A DNA stretch of 64,000 nucleotides from NCBI GenBank assembly GCA_009695065.1, contig SIBR01000006.1:50201-114200 (forward strand), read 5' to 3'. The notes beneath the pieces were generated by a model. The model was not told the origin of the DNA, did no database searches, and saw nothing but the letters and a program-made list of their open reading frames with translations. Below, piece after piece: positions 1 through 9,000 of this stretch; position 1 is the stretch's first letter, and every line of letters starts with the position of its first letter. The translations under genes and the position numbers were made by a program. This DNA comes from Opitutus sp. Lineage in GTDB: Bacteria > Verrucomicrobiota > Verrucomicrobiae > Opitutales > Opitutaceae.

Positions 1-142
1 CCAGTTCCACCTGGGCCGCCGCTTCCGCAGCCGTTGCGCCAGCCGTGATCGGCACGGCGCGGGAAAAAAACAAGGCGTCCGACAACAAGGCGACCTTAGG
101 CGGCGGCGGCCCGGCGCGGAGAAAACTAAGAGGCGAGGCCAT
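1..142 (-). CDS. GspL/PilM-like protein, N-terminal fragment (runs off the window)
   Basis: Only about 47 codons lie inside the window, reading MASPLSFLRAG and then KVALLSDALFFSRAVP. It follows gspK on the same strand after a gap of about 85 bases. The position suggests the next gene of the type II secretion operon. In related clusters this is often an actin-like GspL/PilM-type scaffold, and the short beta-strand-like start fits such a protein without proving it. The frame is open upstream of the chosen ATG, so a non-ATG start further upstream is possible. The family assignment is inference from context. Confidence 0.45.
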   Translation of the reverse strand, partial: MASPLSFLRAGPPPPKVALLSDALFFSRAVPITAGATAAEAAAQVEL

Positions 143-226
143 GGGCAAAAGGTGTGGGCGGCGCTGAGCGGGTAGCGAGGACGAAAGGCGGGGCCAAGCG
201 GGCGGAGGGTTCGTTAGGATCGCGGC

Positions 227-1450
227 TCATTTCTCACGCTTGTCGGCAGGTGGTGGCGAGGGCTGAGAGATCTCATCATTTTCACGAACTTCCAAGAGCG
301 TAAAAGGATAGCGCAGGTTCCGGTCGGTGGAGGTTCCAGGGGCGTTTTGGCGGTTGTTGGAAACGGCGGGATTAGGACTGTTCGGCGGAACGGGATTGCG
401 CTGATTCTGTGCCGCGGTGGCATTCCGCGCCGTGGGGGCAGACGTCTGCGTGCGCTGGGCGGTTGCAGTGGTCTGGACGATGGTGGCGCCGTTGGGCGGC
501 GCGATTACGGCCGCCAGCCGGAATTGGGAACTCCCCTCATGCACGGTGATCGTAATGCGCAACGCGCTGATCGCCGTCCCAAAGCTCCCCGTGCTACCCG
601 TCGTGCCCGCGATCTGCTGGGCATCGCTGGCATTCCGAAAATACCCCGGCCCCTGCGTTTGATAGGAACCGGTCCCTTTCAAATAATCGTCCACGTTCTG
701 CTGCCCGATCGGATCGAACTGGCCCAGGGTCGCGAGCGTGTCGGGGCGGGCGCCGTTGATGTTGGGCCGTTGAAAGTCGAGCAGGGAGACGCTGTCGACG
801 AACCGCCGCCACCATTCGTTCGGCCGCCCTTCTTCGTCGAAAAACATTTCCCGCACCTTGTCGATCGCGCTCAGTTCTCGGAAGGAGCGGAGCGAACGGT
901 GCGGCTCCGCGTAGGGGATCGCGCTTTGCTCGTAGCGGGGCCGGAGCCCGGTGCTGTAGATGTGCTCTTTCTTCATCCAGCCCGCCAGCGCATCGGCCAG
1001 CGCCGTGGCATCGTTTTCCGGAATCAGCCAGTTTTTGAAAAGGTTGGTCAGCATGGCCGCATCCGCCCGCGGCAGGGAAATCCGGCCGCTCTCATCCTCG
1101 AACGCCACGTCGACCGTGCGGGCCTCGGTCGGCACGTACGAAGCGAACGTGAGCGGGTCGGACCAGCCTTCCGCCGGGCTGTGCAGGCCGTTGCCGACCC
1201 GCCGGAATTCCTCAAGCACCGCGAGCGTCACCTCCAACGCGGAATATGCCTCCATGCGCAACCGGCGCGCCACGGCAGCGCGCTGCTCGACCAAGAGGTC
1301 GTTGGTCGCCTTGTCCATGAAGACGACCAGCGCCGTCACGGCAAAGATCAGCGTCACCATTACGACCACGAGCACCGACCCGTTCCTGCCAACCTGACGA
1401 TGGCCGAATTGGCGGGGCCGGGGACGAAGTGCTGGGAGCGGCGCGTTCAT
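227..1450 (-). CDS. gspK: Type II secretion minor pseudopilin GspK-like protein
   Basis: This 407-residue protein begins with a basic leader of about 23 residues, then RNG followed by SVLVVVMVTLIFAVTALVV, a pilin-type N-terminal helix. Position +5 after the presumed cleavage is not Glu, which is the usual GspK exception among pseudopilins. The large periplasmic domain contains FEDESGRISLPRAD and NINGARPDTLATLG, resembling the GspK region in which two helix-hairpin-helix-like segments cap the pseudopilus tip. The C-terminal about 100 residues are rich in Gln, Thr, Asn and Pro and look disordered, longer than in classical GspK. It follows gspJ after 3 bases, so the two are probably co-translated. 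Confidence 0.85.
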   Translation of the reverse strand: MNAPLPALRPRPRQFGHRQVGRNGSVLVVVMVTLIFAVTALVVFMDKATNDLLVEQRAAVARRLRMEAYSALEVTLAVLEEFRRVGNGLHSPAEGWSDPLTFASYVPTEARTVDVAFEDESGRISLPRADAAMLTNLFKNWLIPENDATALADALAGWMKKEHIYSTGLRPRYEQSAIPYAEPHRSLRSFRELSAIDKVREMFFDEEGRPNEWWRRFVDSVSLLDFQRPNINGARPDTLATLGQFDPIGQQNVDDYLKGTGSYQTQGPGYFRNASDAQQIAGTTGSTGSFGTAISALRITITVHEGSSQFRLAAVIAPPNGATIVQTTATAQRTQTSAPTARNATAAQNQRNPVPPNSPNPAVSNNRQNAPGTSTDRNLRYPFTLLEVRENDEISQPSPPPADKREK

Positions 1451-1453
1451 GGT

Positions 1454-2197
1454 TCAGAACGCCGGCAGCGCAAGGCTCGGACTAGGCAGCGTGATGACCG
1501 TTTCCCGGGTCAATTTTCCATAGGTGAACGTAAACCGCAGCCGCTGGGGGGTCGTCGGCTGGCCCTGCGAATCGAGTTTCAGCGTTGTCTCGGTGCTCCA
1601 GCGACTGATCGTGGCATCGTAGTAATCATAGGCGACGCCCGTGACCAGTGGGGTGACGACGCTTTCGCGCGGCGGATCCGTGTCGAAATTCTTCTCGAGC
1701 CGTGAATGCCAGAGGAGAACGAGCCCCTCGTTGGGACGGACCTGGATCGAGCACACGACTTCTGGCAGCGGCCGCTCCGGCCACTGAAACAAGCGGCTGC
1801 CGGCCGGCAGGTCGAACGTCAGGAGTTTTTCCGAGGAGGCATTCTGGGGCCGGATCTCCTCCAGCGTGATTGGGGTCGTGCTGGCGGAGGCGGCCGGTGG
1901 CAGCACGGCACCGCGTAATTCGTTCTCGAGAAAACGGCTGACGGCGCGCACGTGCTGATCGAAGAGCCGGCGATCGGCATTGCGGCCCCAGAGTTCGCCC
2001 ATCGAAAAAACGAAGAGATTGAGCGCCACCAACACGAGCGAGACGAGGGCAAGCGCGAGGAGAATCTCGATGAGCGTGAACGCGGACCGGCGTTTCACCC
2101 GCAACCGCCGTGGCGTGGCGGCCACCGGGCGCCGCCCAGCCGGGTCGTCACCCTGGCCCAGCGTACGAAAATTTGTCTGGGCGCGGCCGGCACTCAT
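1454..2197 (-). CDS. gspJ: Type II secretion minor pseudopilin GspJ-like protein
   Basis: The 247-residue protein carries a prepilin signal at about residues 38-60 (RRSAFTLIEILLALALVSLV). Glu is at +5, but Ala rather than Gly stands at position -1, a tolerated variant. The leader of about 38 residues is far longer than the classical 6-8. The remainder is a beta-rich periplasmic domain (RLFQWPERPLPEVVCSIQ) of the expected GspJ size, and order in the cluster (G-H-I-J-K) supports the name. Its ATG overlaps the gspI stop by 4 bases, indicating translational coupling. Confidence 0.82.
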   Translation of the reverse strand: MSAGRAQTNFRTLGQGDDPAGRRPVAATPRRLRVKRRSAFTLIEILLALALVSLVLVALNLFVFSMGELWGRNADRRLFDQHVRAVSRFLENELRGAVLPPAASASTTPITLEEIRPQNASSEKLLTFDLPAGSRLFQWPERPLPEVVCSIQVRPNEGLVLLWHSRLEKNFDTDPPRESVVTPLVTGVAYDYYDATISRWSTETTLKLDSQGQPTTPQRLRFTFTYGKLTRETVITLPSPSLALPAF

Positions 2198-2724
2198 ATT
2201 TTCTTCTGCTGCAATTCGGTGATACGGGTCCGCACTTCCTGCCGCAGCTTGTCCCGCTCGGCCGGATCGACCGACCAGGTGGGACGCAGGAGCGTGAAGG
2301 TTTGCGCAACCCGGTCCGGCTCCGGACGGTTGGGATCCGATACCTCACACTTGAAGATCACGGTGAATACATCGGGCATCATCGTGGAGGTGATTTCGAC
2401 GCTCCACTGCGCCCGGCGTCCGCCCGCCGTCTCGAACTCTCCCCCCTTCTCCAGTTTCAAGCGATCCGGCTCCGCGAGCACCAACTGCCGGGCAAAAGCG
2501 ATGTCTTCCCCCACCACGGATTGGCGGGAAACAGCCTCGTAGCTGCTCAGGATATTCAAATACGCGGAGCCGAGTACGATCGCGGTCAGCGCAAAAATGG
2601 CCAGGGCGACGAGGACTTCGAGCAAGGTGAAGCCCCTTGGGGCGGGGGGGCGGGGCAAAGCCCCGCCCGCAGCCTGAGGGCCCCGCCGAAAATCCGCCCG
2701 GAAAACGAAAGGGATGAAACGCAT
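2194..2724 (-). CDS. gspI: Type II secretion minor pseudopilin GspI-like protein
   Basis: This 176-residue protein uses the ATG at 2724, giving MRFIPFVFRADF. A longer frame exists upstream, but this start lies one base after the gspH stop and avoids a large overlap. The pilin motif PRGFTLLEVLVALAIFALTA follows a roughly 30-residue basic/proline-rich leader, with Gly -1, Phe +1 and Glu +5. The C-terminal domain (QWSVEITSTMMPDVFTVI) fits the short GspI fold that nucleates the tip complex with GspJ and GspK. It overlaps gspJ by 4 bases. Confidence 0.82.
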   Translation of the reverse strand: MRFIPFVFRADFRRGPQAAGGALPRPPAPRGFTLLEVLVALAIFALTAIVLGSAYLNILSSYEAVSRQSVVGEDIAFARQLVLAEPDRLKLEKGGEFETAGGRRAQWSVEITSTMMPDVFTVIFKCEVSDPNRPEPDRVAQTFTLLRPTWSVDPAERDKLRQEVRTRITELQQKKI

Positions 2725-2725
2725 G

Positions 2726-3292
2726 TCAGATTCGCGGCGCGTTAGGATCGGGCGGGGTGAGTACCGCCGCGCAAGTCCACGGGTCGATCGCGATCGCCTG
2801 GGTCGCGCCCCGCTGTACGATTTGGAGCCGGAATGAAGTGCACGTCCCATCCGGATAGAACGTCACGAATTTCGCCGTCTGCGTCTCGATCATCACGCCC
2901 GCCACCAGGATGACATTGCCGCCCTTCTGTGTGGTGAGAAAATCCACCGCCAGTTCGCCATCGGCACCGGTGACGGACACCGGGAACTGCCTGGTCTCGC
3001 CCCCGTCGGTCAGGACAAAGGCCGTGCCTTTTTCCCGATCGTTGCTGAAGCGCAACTGGACCTCGTGTTCGTGTTGCAACGCGGCCTTGCGCGCCGCCTG
3101 CACGACTGTCCAAAACACTTCATCGACACCCCGCGGCTTATCCGCCAGCAACTGCGCCGAACCACCGATCAGGATGCCCGCCAGCAAGCCGATGATTGCG
3201 AGCGCGAGTAGAATCTCGAGCAGCGTGAAGCCGGCCCGGCCGCCACGCCGCCCAGCCGTGAAGGGAAAAAAGGGGGCGGATGACAAAGGCAC
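2726..3292 (-). CDS. gspH: Type II secretion minor pseudopilin GspH-like protein
   Basis: Chosen as a 188-residue protein starting at a GTG (VPLSSAPFFPF), because the longer open frame would run deep into gspG. The pilin signal GRAGFTLLEILLALAIIGLL has Gly -1 and Glu +5. The periplasmic part (VFWTVVQAARKAALQHEHEV, TKFVTFYPDGT-like strands) fits GspH, the minor pseudopilin linking the tip to the GspG shaft. The exact start is uncertain. It sits 56 bases after gspG and ends one base before gspI. Confidence 0.75.
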   Translation of the reverse strand: MPLSSAPFFPFTAGRRGGRAGFTLLEILLALAIIGLLAGILIGGSAQLLADKPRGVDEVFWTVVQAARKAALQHEHEVQLRFSNDREKGTAFVLTDGGETRQFPVSVTGADGELAVDFLTTQKGGNVILVAGVMIETQTAKFVTFYPDGTCTSFRLQIVQRGATQAIAIDPWTCAAVLTPPDPNAPRI

Positions 3293-3348
3293 GATGCTGG
3301 GACCACCGACGCCCGCGAAATTTTGCGGACCTCGGTCCTGCCGCCGGA

Positions 3349-3858
3349 TCACTTGTTCGTCGGGCCGCTCTCCCAATTGCCGATGTCGTCGTCGGTCCCG
3401 CTTTGATGATCCGGCCCTTTGGACCAAATATCGAAGCTGCCCTTGTTGTGCTTGCCGGGATACTCGTATTGGTAGGGATCGCCCCACGGATCGGTCGGAA
3501 CTTTATCGCCTTCGATATAAGGCCCCGCCCACCGCTCACCCCGTTGGGACGGCCGTGCGATCAGCGCCTGCAGGCCGTCCGAGCTACTCGGGTAGTCGCC
3601 CATGGCGATCTTGTAGGCGTTGAGCGGCAATTTTACGCTCGTCCGCACGAAGAGATCGGCGGTCTGGATTTTCGCGCTGTCGTAGATGCCGCCGATTTTG
3701 CTGATCGCGAGCCCGGCCACGAGGCCGATGATCGCGAGTACGACAAGAATTTCGAGCAGCGTGAAGCCGCGCGCCCGAGCCGGGCGGCGGACGAACCTCT
3801 CCCCGCCACGAGCGGCAAAAGGCGGGGTGGACGCAGAGGGTGCGGGAAAAGGCATCAC
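3349..3858 (-). CDS. gspG: Type II secretion major pseudopilin GspG
   Basis: The 169-residue protein has all the hallmarks of GspG. A prepilin signal ARGFTLLEILVVLAIIGLVA is cleaved after Gly31, with Glu at +5. The region DYPSSSDGLQALIARP is typical. The C-terminal calcium-site loop VPTDPWGDPYQYEYPGKHN continues to DIWSKGPDHQSGTDDDIGNW. It forms the pseudopilus shaft that pushes folded substrates through the outer-membrane secretin. The start is GTG at 3858 or ATG three bases later; neither has a Shine-Dalgarno sequence. The 30-residue leader is long for the family. It is the first pseudopilin gene of the minus-strand operon. Confidence 0.93.
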   Translation of the reverse strand: MMPFPAPSASTPPFAARGGERFVRRPARARGFTLLEILVVLAIIGLVAGLAISKIGGIYDSAKIQTADLFVRTSVKLPLNAYKIAMGDYPSSSDGLQALIARPSQRGERWAGPYIEGDKVPTDPWGDPYQYEYPGKHNKGSFDIWSKGPDHQSGTDDDIGNWESGPTNK

Positions 3859-3965
3859 GGAGGAACGATGTTAAACCTGCCAGCGGATGTCGAGACGCTC
3901 GCACAGCGTGAAGGTTGCAGGAAACCACGATCTTCCACTCGGCCCGCCACGGAACCGGACTGCAA

Positions 3966-4514
3966 TCAAGGTACGGGCGGCGGCCAGAACGCATCGTCGC
4001 CAGTCGCGAACGTGCGATCGGGCCCCGCGCTGCGAATTTCCATCTGCGTTCCGCTCAGCTGGTGAAGGCGAAAGGGCATGCCCCAGCGGTCGCAAAGTTC
4101 CCCGCGGGCGTTGATCGCGCGGTGACCGCGCGGAATGAACGCGAATCCGAGGCGGTTTTCACCGGCCAGCGCCGCGGTGATCTCGGCGTTTTCCCCGACG
4201 GGATTGCCCTGCCCCGGGAAATTCGACTGCCACGCGATCAGGAGCTCGTCGACGATCTCCAGGTCCCGGCGAATGTTACCGGCCGGGGCATTTAGGTCTG
4301 CCGCGATCGGACTCGGGCCATCGCCCGAAGCCGGAAGTGGCGATGTTCCCGCAACCACCGGTTGCGCCCCGGGCGAAGCGGGCAGGCGGATCCCCGCCGG
4401 CCGGCGTGAATCCGTGGACGTGTCGCCGTGATCCGCGCGCCGCCAAAGAACCAGCGCGACCAAGGCGAGAAGGCCGACGGCCAGCGAGGGCAGAATCCGG
4501 CGGAGCGCAGGCAT
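3966..4514 (-). CDS. Membrane-anchored protein with GspG-like C-terminal domain
   Basis: This 182-residue protein has an ordinary N-terminal membrane anchor (about residues 8-26, LPSLAVGLLALVALVLW) with no prepilin peptidase site. A Pro/Ala/Ser-rich linker follows. The C-terminal block CDRWGMPFRLHQLSGTQMEI then RSAGPDRTFATGDDAFW matches the order of landmarks in the GspG calcium loop (D-WG-P, aromatic, strand with S-GPD, then T-DD). It lies 107 bases upstream of gspG on the same strand. I infer an accessory pseudopilus-like factor fixed in the inner membrane; it could also be a periplasmic regulator. The homology is read from motifs only. Confidence 0.65.
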   Translation of the reverse strand: MPALRRILPSLAVGLLALVALVLWRRADHGDTSTDSRRPAGIRLPASPGAQPVVAGTSPLPASGDGPSPIAADLNAPAGNIRRDLEIVDELLIAWQSNFPGQGNPVGENAEITAALAGENRLGFAFIPRGHRAINARGELCDRWGMPFRLHQLSGTQMEIRSAGPDRTFATGDDAFWPPPVP

Positions 4515-4558
4515 ACGCGGTGAACGGTAACACCCGTCGCATCAGGCGCGGTCAACGC

Positions 4559-6022
4559 CTACGCCGCCATGAAGCCGAGATCCGGCTTCGCGAAACGGCC
4601 GATATTCGGCAGGACCACCGGCAAATTGGTTCCACTGACGCCAAACCATTTCGCGAGGGTGGCGCTGTATTCGTCGACGCTTGTACTGGGAATCCACCGC
4701 CCGCGGCCGGTGTCGTCGGGGCCGTTGATGTCAAATGCCGGCATGAGACCGTAGATCTCACCCCCGTTCACGGCACCACCGACGACAAAATGATGGCTGC
4801 CCCAGCCGTGATCGGAACCGTCCCCATTGGTGTTGTAGGTGCGGCCGAAATCGGAAGCGGTAAACGTGGTGACCTGATTGTCCGCCCCAACCGAAGCGAG
4901 CGCGCTGTAGAACGCGGTGACCGCCTGGCTGACATCGCGGAACAGGTTGGCATGCGCACCCGTCGCGGTGTTGCCCGCCACAACTTGGTTGTCGTGAAGA
5001 TCCCAGCCACCGATCCGGGCAAAAAAGATCTGCCGCCGCAGCCCGAGCGTCTGCTGCGCATTCACCAGTCGCGCGATCATGTGGAGTTGCTGGCTGAGAT
5101 TGGAGTTCAACCCGGTGAAGTAAGACGCAAACGGGCTCGTGCCGGACACCACGCCCGTGAGCAGCGCGCTGTTGCTGACCGCGCTGTTGGTGAGTCCGGC
5201 GAAGGCGGTCTCGAAGAGATTCGCGTTCTGCATGGCGAGCGCGTCGTTCATCGCGGCGGTGCGGATCCCGTTGACCGAGGTGCCCGTGCCGCTGCCCGTA
5301 AGCGCGATCGCCCCGTTGGTGCCCACGGCGTATTGCGCAACGTTCCGACCGACCTGAAACGAATTCTGGCCGTTCAACGTGATCGACATCGAAATACGGT
5401 TGTTCGCGTTGAACGCGTTGGTGAGGTCCGCCAGCCGTCCGCCCCAGCCGGTGGTGAACGGCTTGTCGGCAATGCTGCTCTGCCATTCGACCTGCTGGTC
5501 GTTGTGCGAAAAAAGCTGCAACGGCCGCAAGTCCGGGCGCGCCGTGTACTCCGCCTTGGTCAGCGGATACGAGAGCGCGCCGACATTCGCGAGGAGGGCG
5601 AGACGGCCCCGGTCGAACAGGCCCTTGAGCCCGCCATTGGTCGTGCCGTTTGGGTTGATGCCGAGGGAAGGATGCAGACCCCACGAACGGCCGTCGTTCG
5701 TCCGGGGCGTGATGGGTAGCACGGAAGACTGCGGCAACGCGAGGGCGCCGCGACCCGTCGCGTAGGCGGTGTAGGTGCTCGGGTCCGTCGGGACAATGAG
5801 GTTGTTCGCATCGTTGCCGCCGGCGAGAAAGAGACAGACGAGCGCCTTGAAATCGGTCTGTGGTGCCGCGGCGCGGCCGGGCGTTGGCGGGGAATCGGCC
5901 ACGGCTCCGATCAACCGGAGTTGGGCCAGGGTGGACAACATTCCCGTGGCGCCGACCGAGGCGCAGCACGCACCGAGAAACTTGCGCCGGGACAGGTCGG
6001 GGGTGGAAGTCTTGGAATTCAT
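4559..6022 (-). CDS. DUF1501 family protein with Tat signal
   Basis: The 487-residue protein starts MNSKTSTPDLSRRKFLGACC, a twin-arginine signal with SRRKFLG. The body shows the DUF1501 (sulfatase-fold) pattern: LVCLFLAGGNDANNLIVP near the N-terminus, WDLHDNQVV in the middle, and FTASDFGRTYNTNGDGSDHG followed by WGSHHFVVGG near the C-terminus. These hold the Asp/His residues expected of an alkaline-phosphatase-superfamily metal site. A longer open frame exists upstream, but it overlaps the DUF1800 gene. The two genes are 7 bases apart, a pair common in the PVC group. The substrate is unknown. Confidence 0.88.
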   Translation of the reverse strand: MNSKTSTPDLSRRKFLGACCASVGATGMLSTLAQLRLIGAVADSPPTPGRAAAPQTDFKALVCLFLAGGNDANNLIVPTDPSTYTAYATGRGALALPQSSVLPITPRTNDGRSWGLHPSLGINPNGTTNGGLKGLFDRGRLALLANVGALSYPLTKAEYTARPDLRPLQLFSHNDQQVEWQSSIADKPFTTGWGGRLADLTNAFNANNRISMSITLNGQNSFQVGRNVAQYAVGTNGAIALTGSGTGTSVNGIRTAAMNDALAMQNANLFETAFAGLTNSAVSNSALLTGVVSGTSPFASYFTGLNSNLSQQLHMIARLVNAQQTLGLRRQIFFARIGGWDLHDNQVVAGNTATGAHANLFRDVSQAVTAFYSALASVGADNQVTTFTASDFGRTYNTNGDGSDHGWGSHHFVVGGAVNGGEIYGLMPAFDINGPDDTGRGRWIPSTSVDEYSATLAKWFGVSGTNLPVVLPNIGRFAKPDLGFMAA

Positions 6023-6029
6023 CGCACGA

Positions 6030-9000
6030 TTATTTCTGAATGGCACCCTGCGGGACGCTGACCGCAAGATAGATGGCCGAGCGGACGCGCTCGAGATCGG
6101 TGGCCGCGGTATTGTTAGGCAGCGCGGAGATCGCCGCCACCATCCGGTCCGTGACCGCCTTGGGCAGGCCGCCGGCCGCCAAGACGAGGTTGACGTGATC
6201 CACGAGCGCCGCGGGGGTGCGCGCCAGCGCGAGCAAGCTGCTGTCATGGATGAAGCCGATGGTGGCCTCGCCGGCATTGGCCGTCGCGCCCTGCGTGCGG
6301 TTTGCGTAGATCCAGCTCCAAAGCTGGTTGGGCTGGCTGATCGCCGTGGTGTCGGTGAGAATCTGATACTCCGGCGCGAAGAGGCCGGCGGCGGCGAGCG
6401 TGCCGGGCTGGACGTAATTCGGCTCGTAGAAATTGAACACGGTGGGCGCGTGGAGAGCCGTCTGCCCGAGTTGGCTTTCATTCGTCTGCGCGACGAAGTA
6501 GGCGAAGCGGCCGTCGTTGGCGCCCCCGTTGAATGCACGCTGCAGGGCGGTCGCGCGCAACAGTGGCTCCCGGAGCTTGCCAAAGCTCGCCGTCGCGGCG
6601 ACGGCGGTGGAGCGCACCTCGTAATCGGTGAGAATCGCCCGAACCACTGCGCCGAGATCGCCGCGCACCCCGTTGCCGTTGTTGGCAAACGTCTGGGCGA
6701 CGCGGAACACGTAACCCGGACTCGGGTTGCTGGTGACGAACCGCTGGATGAGCTGGCGGGAAATAAACGGAGCTGTGTTCGGATGATTGAACAACGCATC
6801 GAGCGTATCCCGCAGGTCTTTCGCGCCACCCTGATTCGCCGGCAGTACGATGCCGCCGAAAAGGGTTTTCGCCTGGTCCTCATGAAACGCCGGATACAAC
6901 ATCATCGGCTGGATCCAGTTGGCGGTGGCGCCGGTGAAGCTGGGATTGGTGACGGTCGAAGCATATCCCCAGCCGGTGAACACTTTCGCCAGTTCGGTGA
7001 TCGAGTTCTGATCGAAAGTCGGAATGGGAATCCCCAATGCGTCGACCATCAGCGTTCCGTCCGGTTGCAAGCGGTTGAGACCGATGGTGAAGAGCTGCAT
7101 GACCTCCCGTGCATAATTTTCGTCGGGCGACGTGGGCCTGCCGGTGCGCTGATCCAGCGTGGCTTTGAGATTGCGCAGGCTGCTCAGGTAAAAACCCATG
7201 ATCGGACTTAGCGTCACGTCTTCCAGCACCTGGCGGAAATTACCGAAGGCTCCCCGGACTAGGATGTCGTAGTAGTTCGCCAGCCCGAGCGGGTTATTGT
7301 ACAGGGCCGAATTCACGTCGGACACGACGAAGATCTGGCTGAGCGCAAACGCCACGCGCTGGCGCAGCTGATCCGGTCCGGTGCGGACGTTTTTCCACCA
7401 ACCGGCCTGCCGGTTTTGGTAGGAAAACTGCGGATTGTCGGACGCGACGACGGTGAACGTGTTGAAGTCGGCCCGCGTAGCGTCGAGCAACAGGGACGCC
7501 GGCAACGCCATCTGCGCGGTGATCCAGTTTCCCAGTTCGCTGGCAGGCCGGCCCACGAGCGCGTCGATGTCGGCCTTGGTGGGACCGAATGTCGCCTGCG
7601 TCAGGAAACGCGCGGCGGCGATCGGAGTGAGCGCAGCATCGGCGACGGCCGGCGCGGCGGCAGGAGGTATAAAAGCGAGCGAGCCGTTCGACTGGATTAA
7701 AGCCCCGCGCAATTCGCCACCGGGAAAACTGGCGGATTCAACGCTGACAAAGATGCGACCGTCTTTCAGCGCCTGCACGATTTCGCCGACGGACAACGCT
7801 CCGCTGGCCTGGAAGGCCCATGTCTGACCACTGACCTGCCCGTTGGGCAACCGGACCAGTTCGGTGCCGATTTCACCGGGATTACCAATGCGCACGTAGG
7901 CGACGGTTTGCGGAGAACTCAGGTTCGAAAACGTCAGGTTGATCACCGCAAACGTCTGGTCGGAACTCAGCTGGATCGTCGCGGTGCCGTACCCTGTCGA
8001 CGTGGTCGCGACCGGTGCGACACGCAGGGATGAAACATACAGCGACCCCGGGTTGTAGAAGATACTGATCGCCGCCAAGGGATGCGTATCGAGCGTGTAA
8101 CCCGGGCCGGAGACGACGGAGAGGGAAACATCCTTGTTGATGGCCGGACCCAAGCCCGCTGCACGGGCGTTCACCGCGACGCTGGCGCTGGGAGCGCCAG
8201 CCGGAATCGTGACCAAACCGGGCAGGCTCGCGTAATCGAGACCCGAAATCGCGGTGCCGCTCAGATTGTAGTAGACGTCCAGTGGCGAACCGGTGGGACC
8301 CGTCCGCGTGACGGTGAACACGGCCGGCGCCGCGCCCTTGGTGTCCGTGCTGCTCGTCGTGGCGACGACGCTGACCGCCGCGAGATTCGCGGGGGTGAGA
8401 TCGTAGACCTCAATGAGGGCGATGCCGGTCGTGTTCCCCACCCCGCTGACTTGGATCGTGTAATTTTGGCCGGGCGCGAGGTCAGCGATCAGTGCCGCAT
8501 CCTTTGAACCGGCGCCAAACGGAAAGGCTCCTGTTTGCAAAAAAGCCGCCGACAACGCCGGCGCGTTTTTAGTGCCCCAATCGTCGTTGGACGCGATCTG
8601 GATGTTATTGCCGGCGATGATCGCGATCGTCGGATCCGCCAACGTGGGAAGACTCGGATACATCGCCCCCAGCGCAGGCCCGGCCGCGCGCACGAGGATC
8701 TTGCGAATTCCGCCGCCCGGCGCGATCGCGACTCCCGAGATCAGAATGCCACCGCCGGTGCCCACCTGCGCACGGGTGGAGAGATTCATCAGGCGGGCCT
8801 GGCCGGTGACGTCGTAGACCTCGAGCAGGATCATGCCCGCCTGCGTTGTCCCCACACCGGTCACCTGAGCCGTGTAAGCACCCGGCCCGAGCGTGGCGAG
8901 CAGGGCGGCGTCACGCGAACCAGTGCTTAACGCGAAAGCGCCAGCCGCCGAAAATCCGGCCGTTCCACCAATCGTGCTGGCGGTCCAATCGTCGTTCTCG

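Noticed and set aside
347..1705. 452-codon plus-strand open frame
   Set aside because: It lies antisense to gspK and gspJ, has the Arg/Gly/Pro composition of GC-rich shadow frames and shows no domain.
3293..3487. Longer gspH start
   Set aside because: It would overlap gspG by about 140 bases and add a non-pilin leader; a start near 3292 is more sensible.
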